Positions 9,324 to 22,600 of a stretch of DNA of 64,000 nucleotides are shown piece by piece. This DNA is from Allolobophora icterica (Eukaryota > Annelida > Clitellata > Crassiclitellata > Lumbricidae), in the NCBI GenBank assembly GCA_963556255.1, contig OY744615.1:23084691-23148690 (forward strand), written 5' to 3'. The stretch's first letter is position 1; each line of letters begins with the position of its first letter. The notes beneath the pieces were generated by a model that saw only the letters and a program-made list of their open reading frames with translations, had not been told where the DNA came from and made no database searches. The position numbers and the translations under genes are program-made.

Positions 9324-9472
9324 AATAAAAAAAATCGCATGTCACCCATGGGCTTCCGTACAAAACTGCGAGTCCCGGTCGAGTCATTATGCTGGCTCTG
9401 TTTACACAACACACAGACGTATATATATAGACTCTGGAAACGGCAAATAGAAAATATTATTACACGTAGTTC

Positions 9473-10189
9473 CACTGGCGTAAACTTGTCCAAAATATTG
9501 GTGGGGCAAAATATTGGTGGGGCAAAATAGGGCCTATTGGTGGGGCATGGGGTCAGGACCAGAGGTGCAAAAAAGTTGTTTCAAGATGAAACGCTGTTTC
9601 TTGTTGTTTTTTCGGTTTTTTGGTTTTATGGTTTTTGTTGTTTTTAGTTGTTTTTAAGTTTTTCTGATTTCGGATCATAAAAATCATGAAAAATGGCATG
9701 AACAAGAGCTCCAACTCAGTAAATTCAGTTGCGATTTCCGAAAATTTAAAATCATTTAATCAATGCTATTAAAATAACTTCTAAAAAAATAAAAAAATTA
9801 TTTTTTTAAACAAAAACAAATTTTGTGGTTTTCTTTTTGTTGTTGTTCAAAGCAAAATCCGAAAAAGCTTTTTTCACCTCTGGTCTGGACAGTCAGCAAA
9901 GGCTTCCGGTGTTACGTTAATGCGTACGTATGAAATGGGTGTTTTGTTTACATGTAAATTTGTTTCACATTGAAGATATTGAAGATAAAAATAAATCTTT
10001 GTTTCCATTATGGATTTCTGATAGTATTTCAGTTCTGTGTCTCTGTTTTTCTGTTTCTGAAGAAATTTGTCTGTATTGGAACATAATTTTGACGAAATTC
10101 TCCTCTCGATTTTTTTGGGGGAGCATTGCTCCGGCTCCTCAATTATTGGGGGCACGTGCCCCGACTGACCCCCAGAGTCTACGCCTATG
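9473..10189. mobile_element. hAT-like MITE, CACTGGCGTAAAC family, carrying a nested MITE
   Basis: Starts CACTGGCGTAAACTTGTCC and ends GAGTCTACGCCTATG. It is flanked by a perfect 8-bp duplication CGTAGTTC (9465-9472 and 10190-10197). A second copy of the family is at 59889-60026. The length is inflated by another element inserted at 9560-9882. Confidence 0.8.
9560..9882. mobile_element. hAT MITE nested inside another MITE
   Basis: 323 bp with terminal inverted repeats CAGAGGTGcAAAAAAG and CTTTTTTCACCTCTG. CAGAGGTG is a classic hAT end. Flanks gtcaggac and gtctggac are an 8-bp duplication with one mismatch. The interior is T-rich on the left and A-rich on the right, so it could fold back on itself. 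Confidence 0.85.
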
Positions 10190-10197
10190 CGTAGTTC

Positions 10198-10564
10198 GAA
10201 AGGTCGATGATTTTAATCAACTGAAGGACGTTTTCCACTAGGCCCTACTGCTCCGACCATGATCGGAGTTAACTCGGCGTATGGCCCCTTAAGCCCTGAG
10301 GTGTGTTTGGCAGGTGTTTACTGCTAGCTATCAAGGCATGTTTTAAGGAAAATTTATCACTGCACGGAGCGCATGAATATAATAATTAATTATGAATTAC
10401 AATTCTTTTCGTGCACAAACAGCTGTTAACAGCGTTTCATCAAGTGCTGCACATTTGTGTATCATTGCACGTTAAAACAATCTCTGCTAGCTATAGGTTT
10501 TTAAACTTTTTTTACTGTTTCACTTGACGATTTTACGGAAACAACCCTATAACAAACTTTGATT
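10198..10564. other. Unassigned spacer
   Basis: I see no gene. One short inverted repeat, CTCCGA...TCGGAG, lies near 10251-10268. Confidence 0.4.
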
Positions 10565-10572
10565 GCTTTGAG

Positions 10573-10774
10573 CAGAGGCGTAACTTTGGTCTCAAAAGTG
10601 GGGGGTACCAATTGCTTACATACACGAAACAAGGCTGAGACTGCGATCTCTGGGAAGGAACAATAATAAAATATTCATTAATGGCATTGTTCAAAAAGTG
10701 GGGGGAGGGTACGGTACCTCCAGCCCAAAAAGTGGGGTACGGGTACCATTCGTGCCCCCACAAATTACGCCTAT
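10573..10774. mobile_element. hAT-like MITE, GGGGCGTA family, second copy
   Basis: Starts CAGAGGCGTAACTTTGGTCT and ends CACAAATTACGCCTATG, with the same G-rich core as 8163-8359. No clear target duplication is visible. Confidence 0.6.
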
Positions 10775-10799
10775 GGCAAGTCATGAAAAACGCGAACAA

Positions 10800-11507
10800 A
10801 AATGGGCGTAACTTTGGTCTAAAAGTGGGGTGGTGGGACCAATTTCATCTCCACTTTCGCTTTTCGCACGGAGACCATCTCTGGGAAGGCAAAGCACGAT
10901 GATAAAATCAGTGGCGGCGATCTTGTCTGAGAGGTGGGGGGGGGGACAAAGTCGGCCATGGTCTGGTCGATGACCTTTTTTAGGAATTCCCCAAAAAAAT
11001 TTCAACACTTTTTAGGAATTCAGCTCGACAAAAACTACGATTTCATCTCCCAAAAAAGTTGATGACCTTCTTTTAGTCATTCACCTCTTTTACGACTGTT
11101 TTAACAATGGCATTACCCTTTTTCCACACGTCATACCCACTGTTAAAATTCTTCTCCCACTTTTCTTTTGGAATTTCTTCTTACTTTCTCATACTTTTCG
11201 GGGGACACTTCTGCTCAAAAATTTCATTTTTACCTCGTCTGGTCAAAAAAGCCTGTGAAAACCCTCACGCGCAATTACATTTGCTGGCCTTTTTAGTCTT
11301 TCTTCAAAATTTGGGGGACAACTGTATGGCGTGTCCCCCCCACTCCTAAAGGTGGGGGTCTTGTCCCCCGCGACCCCTCCTAGATCGCCGCCCATGGATA
11401 AAATGTTGATTGGCATTGTTTAAAAAGTGGGGCGCAGTACGTACTCCCAGTTCAAAAAGTGGGGGTACGAGTACGCGGCCCTCGTACCCCCCACAAATTA
11501 CGACTAT
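10800..11507. mobile_element. hAT-like MITE, GGGGCGTA family, split by a nested MITE
   Basis: The left part is GGGCGTAACTTTGGTCTAAA and the right part ends CCACAAATTACGACTAT. The 8-bp sequence GCGAACAA flanks both sides (10792-10799, 11508-11515). The element at 10909-11396 splits it. Because GCGAACAA is also the start of a tandem repeat on the right, the duplication is suggestive rather than proof. Confidence 0.6.
10909..11396. mobile_element. hAT-like MITE, CAGTGGCGGCGATC family, copy 1
   Basis: 488 bp. It starts CAGTGGCGGCGATCTTGTC, and its inverted right end reads CATGGGCGGCGATC. The flanking 8-bp duplication is perfect: GATAAAAT at 10901-10908 and 11397-11404. It closely matches the copy at 14699-15238. 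Confidence 0.85.
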
Positions 11508-11632
11508 GCGAACAAATAATTAAAGAAGCATCTCATGTTGCGAACAAATAAGGAAACAAATGTCATATCGCGAACAAATACGGAATCATCTCATATCGCG
11601 AACAAACAAGGAAGCATCTCATATCGCGAAGT
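11508..11632. repeat. Tandem repeat, about 28-32 bp, four units
   Basis: Four successive units beginning GCGAACAAATA and ending in CATCTCATATC or a close variant. Confidence 0.75.
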
Positions 11633-11649
11633 TACAATTAAGCCCTGAT

Positions 11650-13342
<1,693 letters not shown>

Positions 13343-13352
13343 ACTACTACTA

Positions 13353-13450
<98 letters not shown>

Positions 13451-13485
13451 CATCATCAGCATCAGCATCAGCATCATCATCATCA
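13343..13485. repeat. (TAC)n then (CAC/CAT/CAG) microsatellite
   Basis: About 32 TAC units followed by mixed CAC, CAT and CAG triplets. It directly follows the 3' end of the LINE remnant and probably grew from its tail. Confidence 0.9.
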
Positions 13486-13716
13486 AGCCCATAATTATTA
13501 TTATGCTTGTAATACAAACGATGCCGTTATAATTATTAACAGCCGCGAAGCTGAAACCATGCGAAATTTGGTACCCCTCACTTTCTAGACCAAAGTTCGC
13601 CTCTGGAATAAAGACCCATTGTTACGTCATTTCAAACAATAATGAGTCTTTATGTTAGTATAATTATTTAAATTTTAAGATAAAGGCCCTTTTACGTCAC
13701 TGTAGTTACGAAACTA

Positions 13717-14515
13717 TCTATCTATCTATCTATCTATAATGAACTTCTATAGCGCCCCTTCAAGAAATCTACTCAGTGGCGCTCCCGACCCAGGCCCGGT
13801 CAAAAAGAAAGGTCTTAAGAAGGCCATAGAAAGTACCTGAGAGGTCTCTAGGGAGAGAGCGAAGGGAAAGAGGGAGGTCGTTCCAAGCGGTAGGACCCAC
13901 CACGGAGAATGCCCTACGCTGCGCCATAGCAGTACGCGCATAGGGGACAACAAAATCACCCCGGGAGGCCGAGCGCAAGGCACGGCGCCCCGCACAAGCG
14001 GAAGTTAAAGTAAAGAGCTCGCAGAGGTAGGCCGGGGCCCGCCCTAGGACACAATGCCACGCCATGGTGGAGACCCTGTAATGAATGCGATGCTGGACAG
14101 GAAGCCAATGGAGAACGTCTCGCATAAATTCAGAGACGTGGTCAAACCTGGAGATACCGCCAACCAAGCGTGCAGCCGACCGCAAAACCCTCTCTAGACA
14201 AACAATGCGAGTCTGAGGAAGTCCAACAAAGAGAGAGGAGCAATAATCCAAACGATTGACAATAAATGCATGTACCAGAGTGGAAGCCGCGGAGAATGAA
14301 AGAGAGCGGGATACGACACGCAGCTGGCGCAGTTGATAGTAGCAAGCACGAGTCAGTTCATGAATGTGCTTAGAAAAGGAGAGTTCTTGGTCAAGAATGA
14401 CACCTAGGTCACGAACAGAAGTAGAAAAGGTAAAGGAGGGGAATTCAGTGGCAAGAAACGTCAAATCAAGCTTGGCCAGCTGTTGACGAGTGCCAAACCA
14501 TATGTACTGAAACAC
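13717..14515 (-). mobile_element. LINE copy, CR1/L2-like, 5'-truncated, with open C-terminal frame
   Basis: A 248-codon frame on the minus strand (14515 to 13769) covers the C-terminal third of a LINE reverse transcriptase. It begins within YIWFGTRQQLAKLDL and includes VRDLGVILDQELSF, NRLDYCSSLF and PTAWNDLPLSLRSLP. It is very similar to the end of the frame at 32850-34767. After the stop come the hairpin tail and TATAGAAGTT, then an (ATAG)n terminal repeat, seen as TCTA on the plus strand at 13718-13737. It lacks the catalytic reverse transcriptase core. Confidence 0.85.
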
Positions 14516-14698
14516 GTCTATTGCATAAGTTTAAAACCAAAGGCCCATTGTTACGTCACTTCAATTATGAAACACTAAATTTAGTAATTTTTAGATTCAG
14601 AGAATAAAGGTCTTTGTTACGTCACTTCAATTATGAAAAAGTGTATTGTTATTACAAGTTTACATTCAGATAATAAAGGCCTTTGTTACGTCCTTTAG

Positions 14699-15238
14699 CA
14701 GTGGCGGCGATCTTGTCTGAGAGGTGGGGGGACAAAGTCGGCCATGGTCTGGTCGATGACCTTTTTTTAGGAATTCTTGTACCCACAAAAAAATTTCTTA
14801 ACTTTCAGAAATTCATCTCCACAAAAACTTGATGACTTTTCTACGAATTCCTCTCCAAAAAAGTTGATTTTTTTTTAGTCATTCGCCTCTTTTTACTACT
14901 TTTTACTTTTTTCAGGTCTCCAACAATGTCATTACCTTTTTTTAGGAATTCGTCTACAAAATTGATTACCTTTTTTTACAAATTCATCCCCCAAATATGT
15001 TTAGACTTTTTTTACGAATTTCTTCTTCTTTCTGAGAAATTTCGGAGGGACACTTCTGCTCAAAAATAGTTTTTACCTCATCTGGTCAAAAAGGCAGTGA
15101 AAACCCTTACGCGCAATTACATTTGTTCGCCTTTTTGGTGTTTCTTCAAAATTTGGGGGGACAAATGTATGGCGTGTCCCCCCCACTCTTAAAGGTGGGG
15201 GTCATGTCCCCCTCGACCCCCTGTGATCGCCGCCCATG
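14699..15238. mobile_element. hAT-like MITE, CAGTGGCGGCGATC family, copy 2
   Basis: 540 bp. The ends match the copy at 10909-11396. Perfect 8-bp target duplication TCCTTTAG at 14691-14698 and 15239-15246. Confidence 0.87.
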
Positions 15239-15620
15239 TCCTTTAGCTATTGAAAAGTCTATTGTTACTAAGTTTAAATTTAGAAAGTAAAGGCTTATTG
15301 TTACGCCATTCAACTTGTTAAAACGTCTATTATTTTTAATCTCAGGTTACGTTACTTAAATTATGAAAAAAATCTATTTATTATTACGCTTATCATCATT
15401 ATTAAATTCATTTTTATTGTTATTATTATTATCAGCATATCACCGTTATCATTATTATTCAGCATTGCACATAAATGGCGCCAAATATAGATTCATTGGG
15501 TGCCATCATAGGCCTAATTATTTAACGGTCTTGAAGGGGAAACGATGCGCAATTTGGTACCACCCCACTTCTAGAGAAAAGCTATGCCTCTGAGTTCAGT
15601 CTCCAGATTTGAGTAGACTC

Positions 15621-15850
15621 ACTGGCGGCGATCTTGTTTGACATTGGGGGGAGGGGGGCGGCTATGGGACACTTTTGAACTGATCTGGTAAAAAAAAAGG
15701 TTAAAATTTTTTTGGCGCACTCATGCGTGAAAACAATTTGTTGACCTTTTCGTGTTTCTTCAAAAATTTAGGGGGGAGGCAACTGTATGGTGTGTCCCCC
15801 ACTGTGTTAAAGGTGGGAGTCTTACCCCCTCGACACTCCCGCAGATCAAC
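15621..15850. mobile_element. hAT-like MITE, CAGTGGCGGCGATC family, truncated copy 3
   Basis: Starts CACTGGCGGCGATCTTGTTT. It shares the internal GACCTTTTxGTGTTTCTTC and GTGTGTCCCCC stretches with the two longer copies but is much shorter. The right end (CAGATCAACAGG) is degraded. Confidence 0.6.
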
Positions 15851-16617
15851 AGGCAAGGAACTGGGGAATCTTTCAAGTTGTTCCAGTTAAAGAGCGGAGG
15901 CCAACTAGATTAAGCAACGGCTGCAGAATTTGACCGAATGAACGCAAAGATAAAAGTATGACGAAGAATACAATAATTTTGGGTGCTTAGATAATGAATA
16001 TCTGCACGGCAAATGTAAGAGATTTGAGTTTTCAAGGGCACTGTTGGTAGAGATAACATTTTCTTATGCATGCAACAATAGCACTTGAAGTGATTTCAGA
16101 ACAATGCCCAAGAGTAAATAAATTGCAATACTTAAAGTAGGGTTGTATCTTAGGCAAATGAAACAGTGGGATACTTATCTTTGACACTTACTGTTCATAT
16201 AAAACAAAAGCGAAAGTGAAACGAGGGAATAAAATAAAACTGGGGCACAAAGAATTACACGTATTTACAAAACATTCACGCATCTGCATAATAATTCTAA
16301 GACCTGGCTGTAAATCATTCTAAATTTATTGTTTTACAGTTCTCTAAAATGCACCTAGTGTCTTTAGTACTTAACGCTTGAACGATGAGTGTGTACTAAA
16401 ATGTATGGAAAACTAATCCCTCTCGTCGTTACATAACAACATTTCGATTCACTTTCTGTCATGTGGGATACAACTTAAGGGCAAAGATTAATACAAGCCC
16501 TGCTCATCGGTAATGGCACACCAACAACCGTATCCTGTTTCACGTCTCTTGACTTTTGCACTGAGCACCTTTCCAACTGTCTAACTCACACACACGTAAT
16601 TCTGCTAATGTTGGTTG
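15851..16617 (-). terminator. DNAJC11 3' UTR and downstream spacer
   Basis: Non-coding. A minus-strand AATAAA at 16330-16325 lies about 290 bp past the DNAJC11 stop and is the best polyadenylation candidate. I see nothing else here. Confidence 0.45.
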
Positions 16618-19600
16618 CTAAGATGAATTCTCTTCATTAGCAGCAGATGATGAATTTCTGTCCATTAGGTGATCTACAAAGACAAAATTTATTATCTTTG
16701 TTAATTCTCTGTTAAATACAAGTTCTATGTAGCTCAAATGACACAGAGGGGTCAGTTATTACAAATATTCAAGTTCAGTTCTGTCTAATCTGATGGCCAT
16801 TGTCATCACATCACCCTAGACTTTTGTACATATAGCACTGTCATAGGCAGCAGCGAGGGGAAAAGACCTGTGACCAGGAGAGAAATGCATAGGGAAAATA
16901 TACCCTTAAATAAATACAGCCAGAAACATTTGGGGAGTCCCCTTTCTTCCTATACATCTCATCCTGCTCTTGGTACCTCCAATAATACGGCCTCGTAGAC
17001 ACACCGAATAATTATAAACTATCAGATTTTGATCATGCTGCTCCAACTATGATCACACTCTAAGTTACCATTGACCAAAGCTTTGTAGTTTATGATAATG
17101 GGGTTATTTATGTTAGGCATTTACAGTCTAGATAATATCACTACTAAGCAAAAGAACATTTAAAAAAATTAGTCAAATTACAGTTTGTAATGGAGAAGCA
17201 ACTGGAAAAAGTTAGTCATGAAGGTCAAGGCATATGTATTAAAAAGATGGATTATTGCAATGGTTTTGGCACTTCAGATGAAAGATCCTTCAACCCTGGG
17301 ACCAAGATGTTTAGGGATTCATGGTATTGAGGCATGTAAAATAAATTCACTACCAGGGAACCTCAACACTTTAATGACAAGTTGCATTGATTTCCCAGTC
17401 ACTTTTAGTACACTCCACTAGCTGAAAAAAGAATCACTCCACTCACTGAAAATCCCTGACCACATCCACTTCAAAAGCCTGTTGCTAACCTACTCACACA
17501 GTAATTCCAACCAAAGTACCTTTGCGAACTCTTCACCATCAATATCCCACACTGCACCTCAACTCTGGAATGAACTTCCCCGATTTCCGCATATTCTCAG
17601 TTCCTCCATCAATACCGCCACTCACCCACCATCACCTGCTTCAGGCTCCTCTACGCATCACCCAAAAGGCTTTCCACTCCAAACTGAAGTCTCACCTCTT
17701 TGAGAATTCTTACCCTAATCCATCTGATCCTCTGCCTTCCAAGCCTTATCAACCTCAATGAAACCCGCCAAATGGCTGCTTTGCCTCCTCTCTCTGGTCT
17801 CTCTGGCAACCAGAATCTGATCTCCACAGTATATCGATCTCTACATAACCCCTCTGATATGATGCAGCGCTCATGAATAAGCTGGTGCTTTGTGCTTAGC
17901 TTTAGAGTACAGCTTCAGAAATTTAGAGATGACGATTACACTCTTGTCATTAAAGTGTTAAAGATCTTATCCCACCACGTGTCACATGAAATTATTCCAG
18001 AATGATATGACCAGATGACATTGTAGTGGCTAAACAATTAAAACTGAAATTTTTCTGTTGTAGTTTCTATTTTTAACTCATATAGGAAGTCCAAACACTG
18101 GCTAGGATATGCAGCACCAAAGCTGAAGAAAGAGAGATTAGTCTAGGACAGAGAATTAACATTCAATGAAGAACACATTCACTCACCTTGGCAATTAATA
18201 TGTTAAGGATAAGTTGTCCTACTTTTAGAGTTCTGTTTTTGTATTGAAATTTAGGTGAACTACTTCTTCCAAAGAATCAGATTAGTGAAAGCTACAGATG
18301 ACAAACACCTTTGCACAACCATTACCCTATTAGCTTATTAGAACTGTAGTTCCAACAGCTAACAAACCCGTAAGGCTGCTTTCCCCTAATACGATAAAGG
18401 CACTGACCTGAATTTGGAATTAGTATCTTGTCATCCTCACTGAATCGACATGAGTGCAATCGTCGTCGAAATTCATATTTAATTGACAGCGTCTTCTGCT
18501 CACCAATGCATGGGTCGTAGAAGCCTGGCAGCTCCATCTGCAACGGAACAAAGAATTTTGTAATAAGTAATCACAAATTTATACCGGGCCACTTCAAGAG
18601 AAACTCATCGGAGACATTCTCAATCCAACACCATGCAACCACAATCGAGCAGTAGGGTTTTCAAGCGCTTGCAGAAAAGGGGCAAACTTCACAAGTTGCT
18701 ATGAAACCTATTCCCAGATGGGCCAACCACAGCAAAAGTTCTATACTGGAATGTGGAAGACAAGGATTCACTGGCAAGCTAGACAGTCTATTTGCCATAC
18801 CTTGCACATAACCAGAACAAAAATCAGAAAATAGAAATCAGGGATGTGCGAACCGTGCGGTCAAACAGGGCACGCAACTTAGGGGGGCCCGAAAATGTCG
18901 CAGAAAATTAACATAAACAAGACACCCTAATAATAATATTACGGTTTCGATTGAACCTTCTCTTTGGTCAATAAAACAAAAGTCAAATGGTACTAACAGT
19001 TTAGTTTATTTCAAAAATATATTAGCCCTATAGTAATTATTTTAACTTTAAATTTTACTTGCTGTATTTGTTAAAAATCTACTAAAATAAAATGATTAGC
19101 ACTGAAGAACAATTTGACTTGTGACATGAGGGGCCCGTACAGCATACTCTACACAGGGCCCGAAATATTCTAAGGCCGGCAGTGGCTTAATGAAAAATTA
19201 AATACCACAAAACAGACTGATAAACAAACACTCATAAGACAAACGAAAGTGGGCACAAAGAGACAGCCAGACAAACAATACTCAAAACAACACTAAGAAA
19301 TACACAGACAGAAACAGACTATATAAATCACAAGACAGATTAACAAGATGTAGTTTGCTCACCAATACTGTTCCTTGTGGAAGAATTAGTTTGGAATTTC
19401 GGACCAATGCTTGTAGTGGGCGGGTCACTTCAATGCACTCAAGATCACTAAAAACACACACATTTATACACAAACATCAAAATGCAACTTAGAAGTGGGT
19501 TTGTGATTGAAATATGTTTTGTTTTTAGATCACTTATTGGTTGAGTTAGATGTAAGCACACTTAACTTCCCGTGGTTCCTCCACTTCCCCCACTTCCCAT

Positions 19601-22600
19601 GGTTTATTCTAAGCCCATCTCCCACTCATTCCATTCAAATAACTTCTCACGGTTTATTCTAAACCCATCTCCCACTCATTCCATTCAATACTGGACTTAT
19701 AATTCACAAAATTAAGCTTTACCAACTTAAGAATTTTGGACAATCACCCCCACTTCAAAAGTTGGGCAAATGTACAACTTCCCATGAGGTCTTAAAGTAA
19801 GTCAAAGGAAACGTAATAACCTTTCATCACCACACAGCTTTCCAAATATCGCCCTCTGAATGATGAGACCACTTTTGTTTTCTTCGATTTCATATGAACG
19901 ATCAACCATTTCCTTCATCAGCTCAACCTGAATTACGCAATGCAATATTTTCAAATCATATTCAGTACCAACTTCAACAAGTTCACAACAGACATTATGT
20001 AGCTCCTCAGTCACAGCATAAATAGTCAGCTACATACAATTCTGTAGAAATTAAGCATGTAGAAGTCATAACACTACTACCATGTTTATATTTCTTTTTG
20101 GAATCGATAGCATCTGTTATATTGTTATATATACTATGTTAAGCAGCCTTAGCTGCGTCTGAGAAGTGCACATTCATAGTACAGAATGATTAGGGAGTCG
20201 CTAGTAGCAGACAGGTATGCACAGTGAAACATAACTAAAAATACATCGGTTCATAAAACTACTATTAAGCACAATAAGTAGCATAAAAGGGAATTTTCTC
20301 GTGCAAAGGTGACAAACATCCACGTGAAAGGGTGGCAAGAGATGATGAAGGTGGTGGCCAAGAAACTGTGATCAAGATTTCCCTAAGACGTTGATACCTC
20401 ACCAAGGTTTACAAGCACAATAATAGTATTGTTCATCCTGTTATAAAGTCAGATTACACTATGAATGGACCAGCTGCCTGTACTTAATCTATAGAACTTA
20501 ATGTCTTTCTTTTTTCAACATACAGAAATTGTTGCCTCTTTTCTCTTGTCTGCTATTCTTTGTATGTTTGCTTCTTTCTTCTGCTGAAGATCTCTGAAAT
20601 ATTTTTAAAATCATTCACATGTTAAGAACATCTATATCGATTGCTATCATACAGTTGGGATATTGCAATTTAGAGCAGCTAATGTCAGCTGTTTTCTGTT
20701 AAAACCTATCTGACTTTAACATGAATCTTATCAACTAAGGAGGGGAATGGATGAATGGTTAATACTCTTGCCTGAAGAACACTAGATCTTGAAACAACGC
20801 GGTTCGATACCCGCAAGCCCCCCTCTAGGTCGACTCAGCCTTCCACTCCCTAGGAACAGCAGTAAAATGAGTGGGCGCCCAACAGGCTGCCAAGACGTGT
20901 GTTCAAATACGATCTTGATAATTGTACAGTCATATTTCAATGTAACTTACTGCAGTTTGTCAGTGAGTTCATGAATAAACATGAATATTATTATTAATTA
21001 AGAGTTCATCAAGAAAACACTGAGGAAGGAACATTCAAAACTTACTTTTCTTTTTGTTGTCGTAGATATGGATCAACAATTAATTTTTTGATGAGAAAGT
21101 ATGCAGCAAATGGAACAAAAGTTCCATAAAATATAGCACTCGGAGAGATATTTTCAGAAAGACGAATTGGAAAAACAAACGTCTGATTTCCACGATTTAA
21201 TCTGAAAGTCACCAAATAGAATGGTAAAGGCAAAGCACACCTTGTCTGAAAAAAGCAAATCAATTACATATTTTACGATATACAAACTAAATAATATTTA
21301 ATCCACATTTTGCACATAAGTCACAACTCATCTAAAAATAAGCACAGTTTTATTTATTATGTAGAATCTTTGGTATTACCCCAAAATCTCCTTCTAACAC
21401 TGTGGGCTGCATCAAGGACTGCTTTATAATGAGGCTTTGTTATTATGAGATTATTATCTATAGCTGAAGTAAATTTTGAAACATGTCCTTACCCCATAAT
21501 ATCTGAATTCATTATAAGAAGAATCTGCTGCATATTGTTCTACCAACTGATTTGTAAGCTAGGCTGACACAATCAAACATCACGGAAAAATATTTACGCA
21601 TTATCTGACTCAGTCTATACAGTGATGTACCTGAATTTTACTGAAACACCAACTGGAACACCAACTGTGACAGATGCTCCAAGGTGGCTGAACTGTGTAA
21701 TCTTCTTCTCGCATCCGTACTCCAGCATAGCACCAAATGTCCCAACTCTTAACACAATGGAAACAAAATCAGTAGACACAAATAATAAGCCTTTAAATAC
21801 TTTTACGTTTTACATCTGAATACAGTCAGCACCAAGAAAGGGCAATCCAGAACAAAGCAAAAAGTCACTGAAAATTTGAAAAATAAGTTTACAAGATAAG
21901 TCTCTGACACCAGAAAATAAAAGCCAAACAATTACAAGTGAAATAAGGAAAAATGTCTTTGACACAAACACTTGAAAATTCCACACAAAAAACCTGTAAC
22001 GGCTCATTTAATCATCAGCACAAATGTTAATGCTCGATTCTATATTTCCACAGGACATAATTCTGTTCAGAAGTACACTATTGCCAACTTTTTATTTGGA
22101 ACCCATTCACTGCAAATCTGCTCTCTCAACCTCCTTCTTGCTCACTCTGTAATGTTGTTGGCTGTGAAATAATTTGACCAGTTTCTAGCACTGCATCTTT
22201 ATCAAGATTAGCTTAAGCACGTGCAGAAAGCAATGTTCACTGCTGTAATTCTGTACCTCAGTGTTCCTTTGAGCTTTGCGTCTTGTTCAACGAATTTGTG
22301 CGTATAGTGGGCAACGACGAAACATGAAGGTATACCTAACTGCAAAAGAATTTCAACATAAAAACAAAATTACGCTTTAGTCAAATTACTACACAGTGCA
22401 TACACAAACTGATCTATTGAGCAATCATCTGGAGTTCAGTCTTTTACCTTTGAGGGTCAAAGATTTAGGATATGATTTGATATTTGAATTTCAAGGCTAA
22501 AAGAATTCCGATTTGGGGTAAAAAATTGATTTGGGAGATATCACTGATATTTTATTATAATATACATATTTGTTATTATTTCTGTAAGAACTAACTAACT

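Larger units (their letters stand above)
13605..15375. repeat. Decayed tandem array (about 66-70 bp unit), interrupted twice
   Basis: The core AAAGGCCTTTGTTACGTCAC with TTCAATTATGAAA recurs at about 13605, 13680, 14540, 14606, 14676, 15290 and 15345. The spacing is about 66-70 bp where adjacent. A LINE (13717-14515) and a MITE (14699-15238) split the array. Confidence 0.65.

Noticed and set aside
18322..18407. Extension of the DNAJC11 exon to a stop at 18322
   Set aside because: TCAG/GTCAGT at 18408 is a good donor, and splicing to 16673 gives a C-terminus closer to the family length. The read-through codons have no likeness to DNAJC11.
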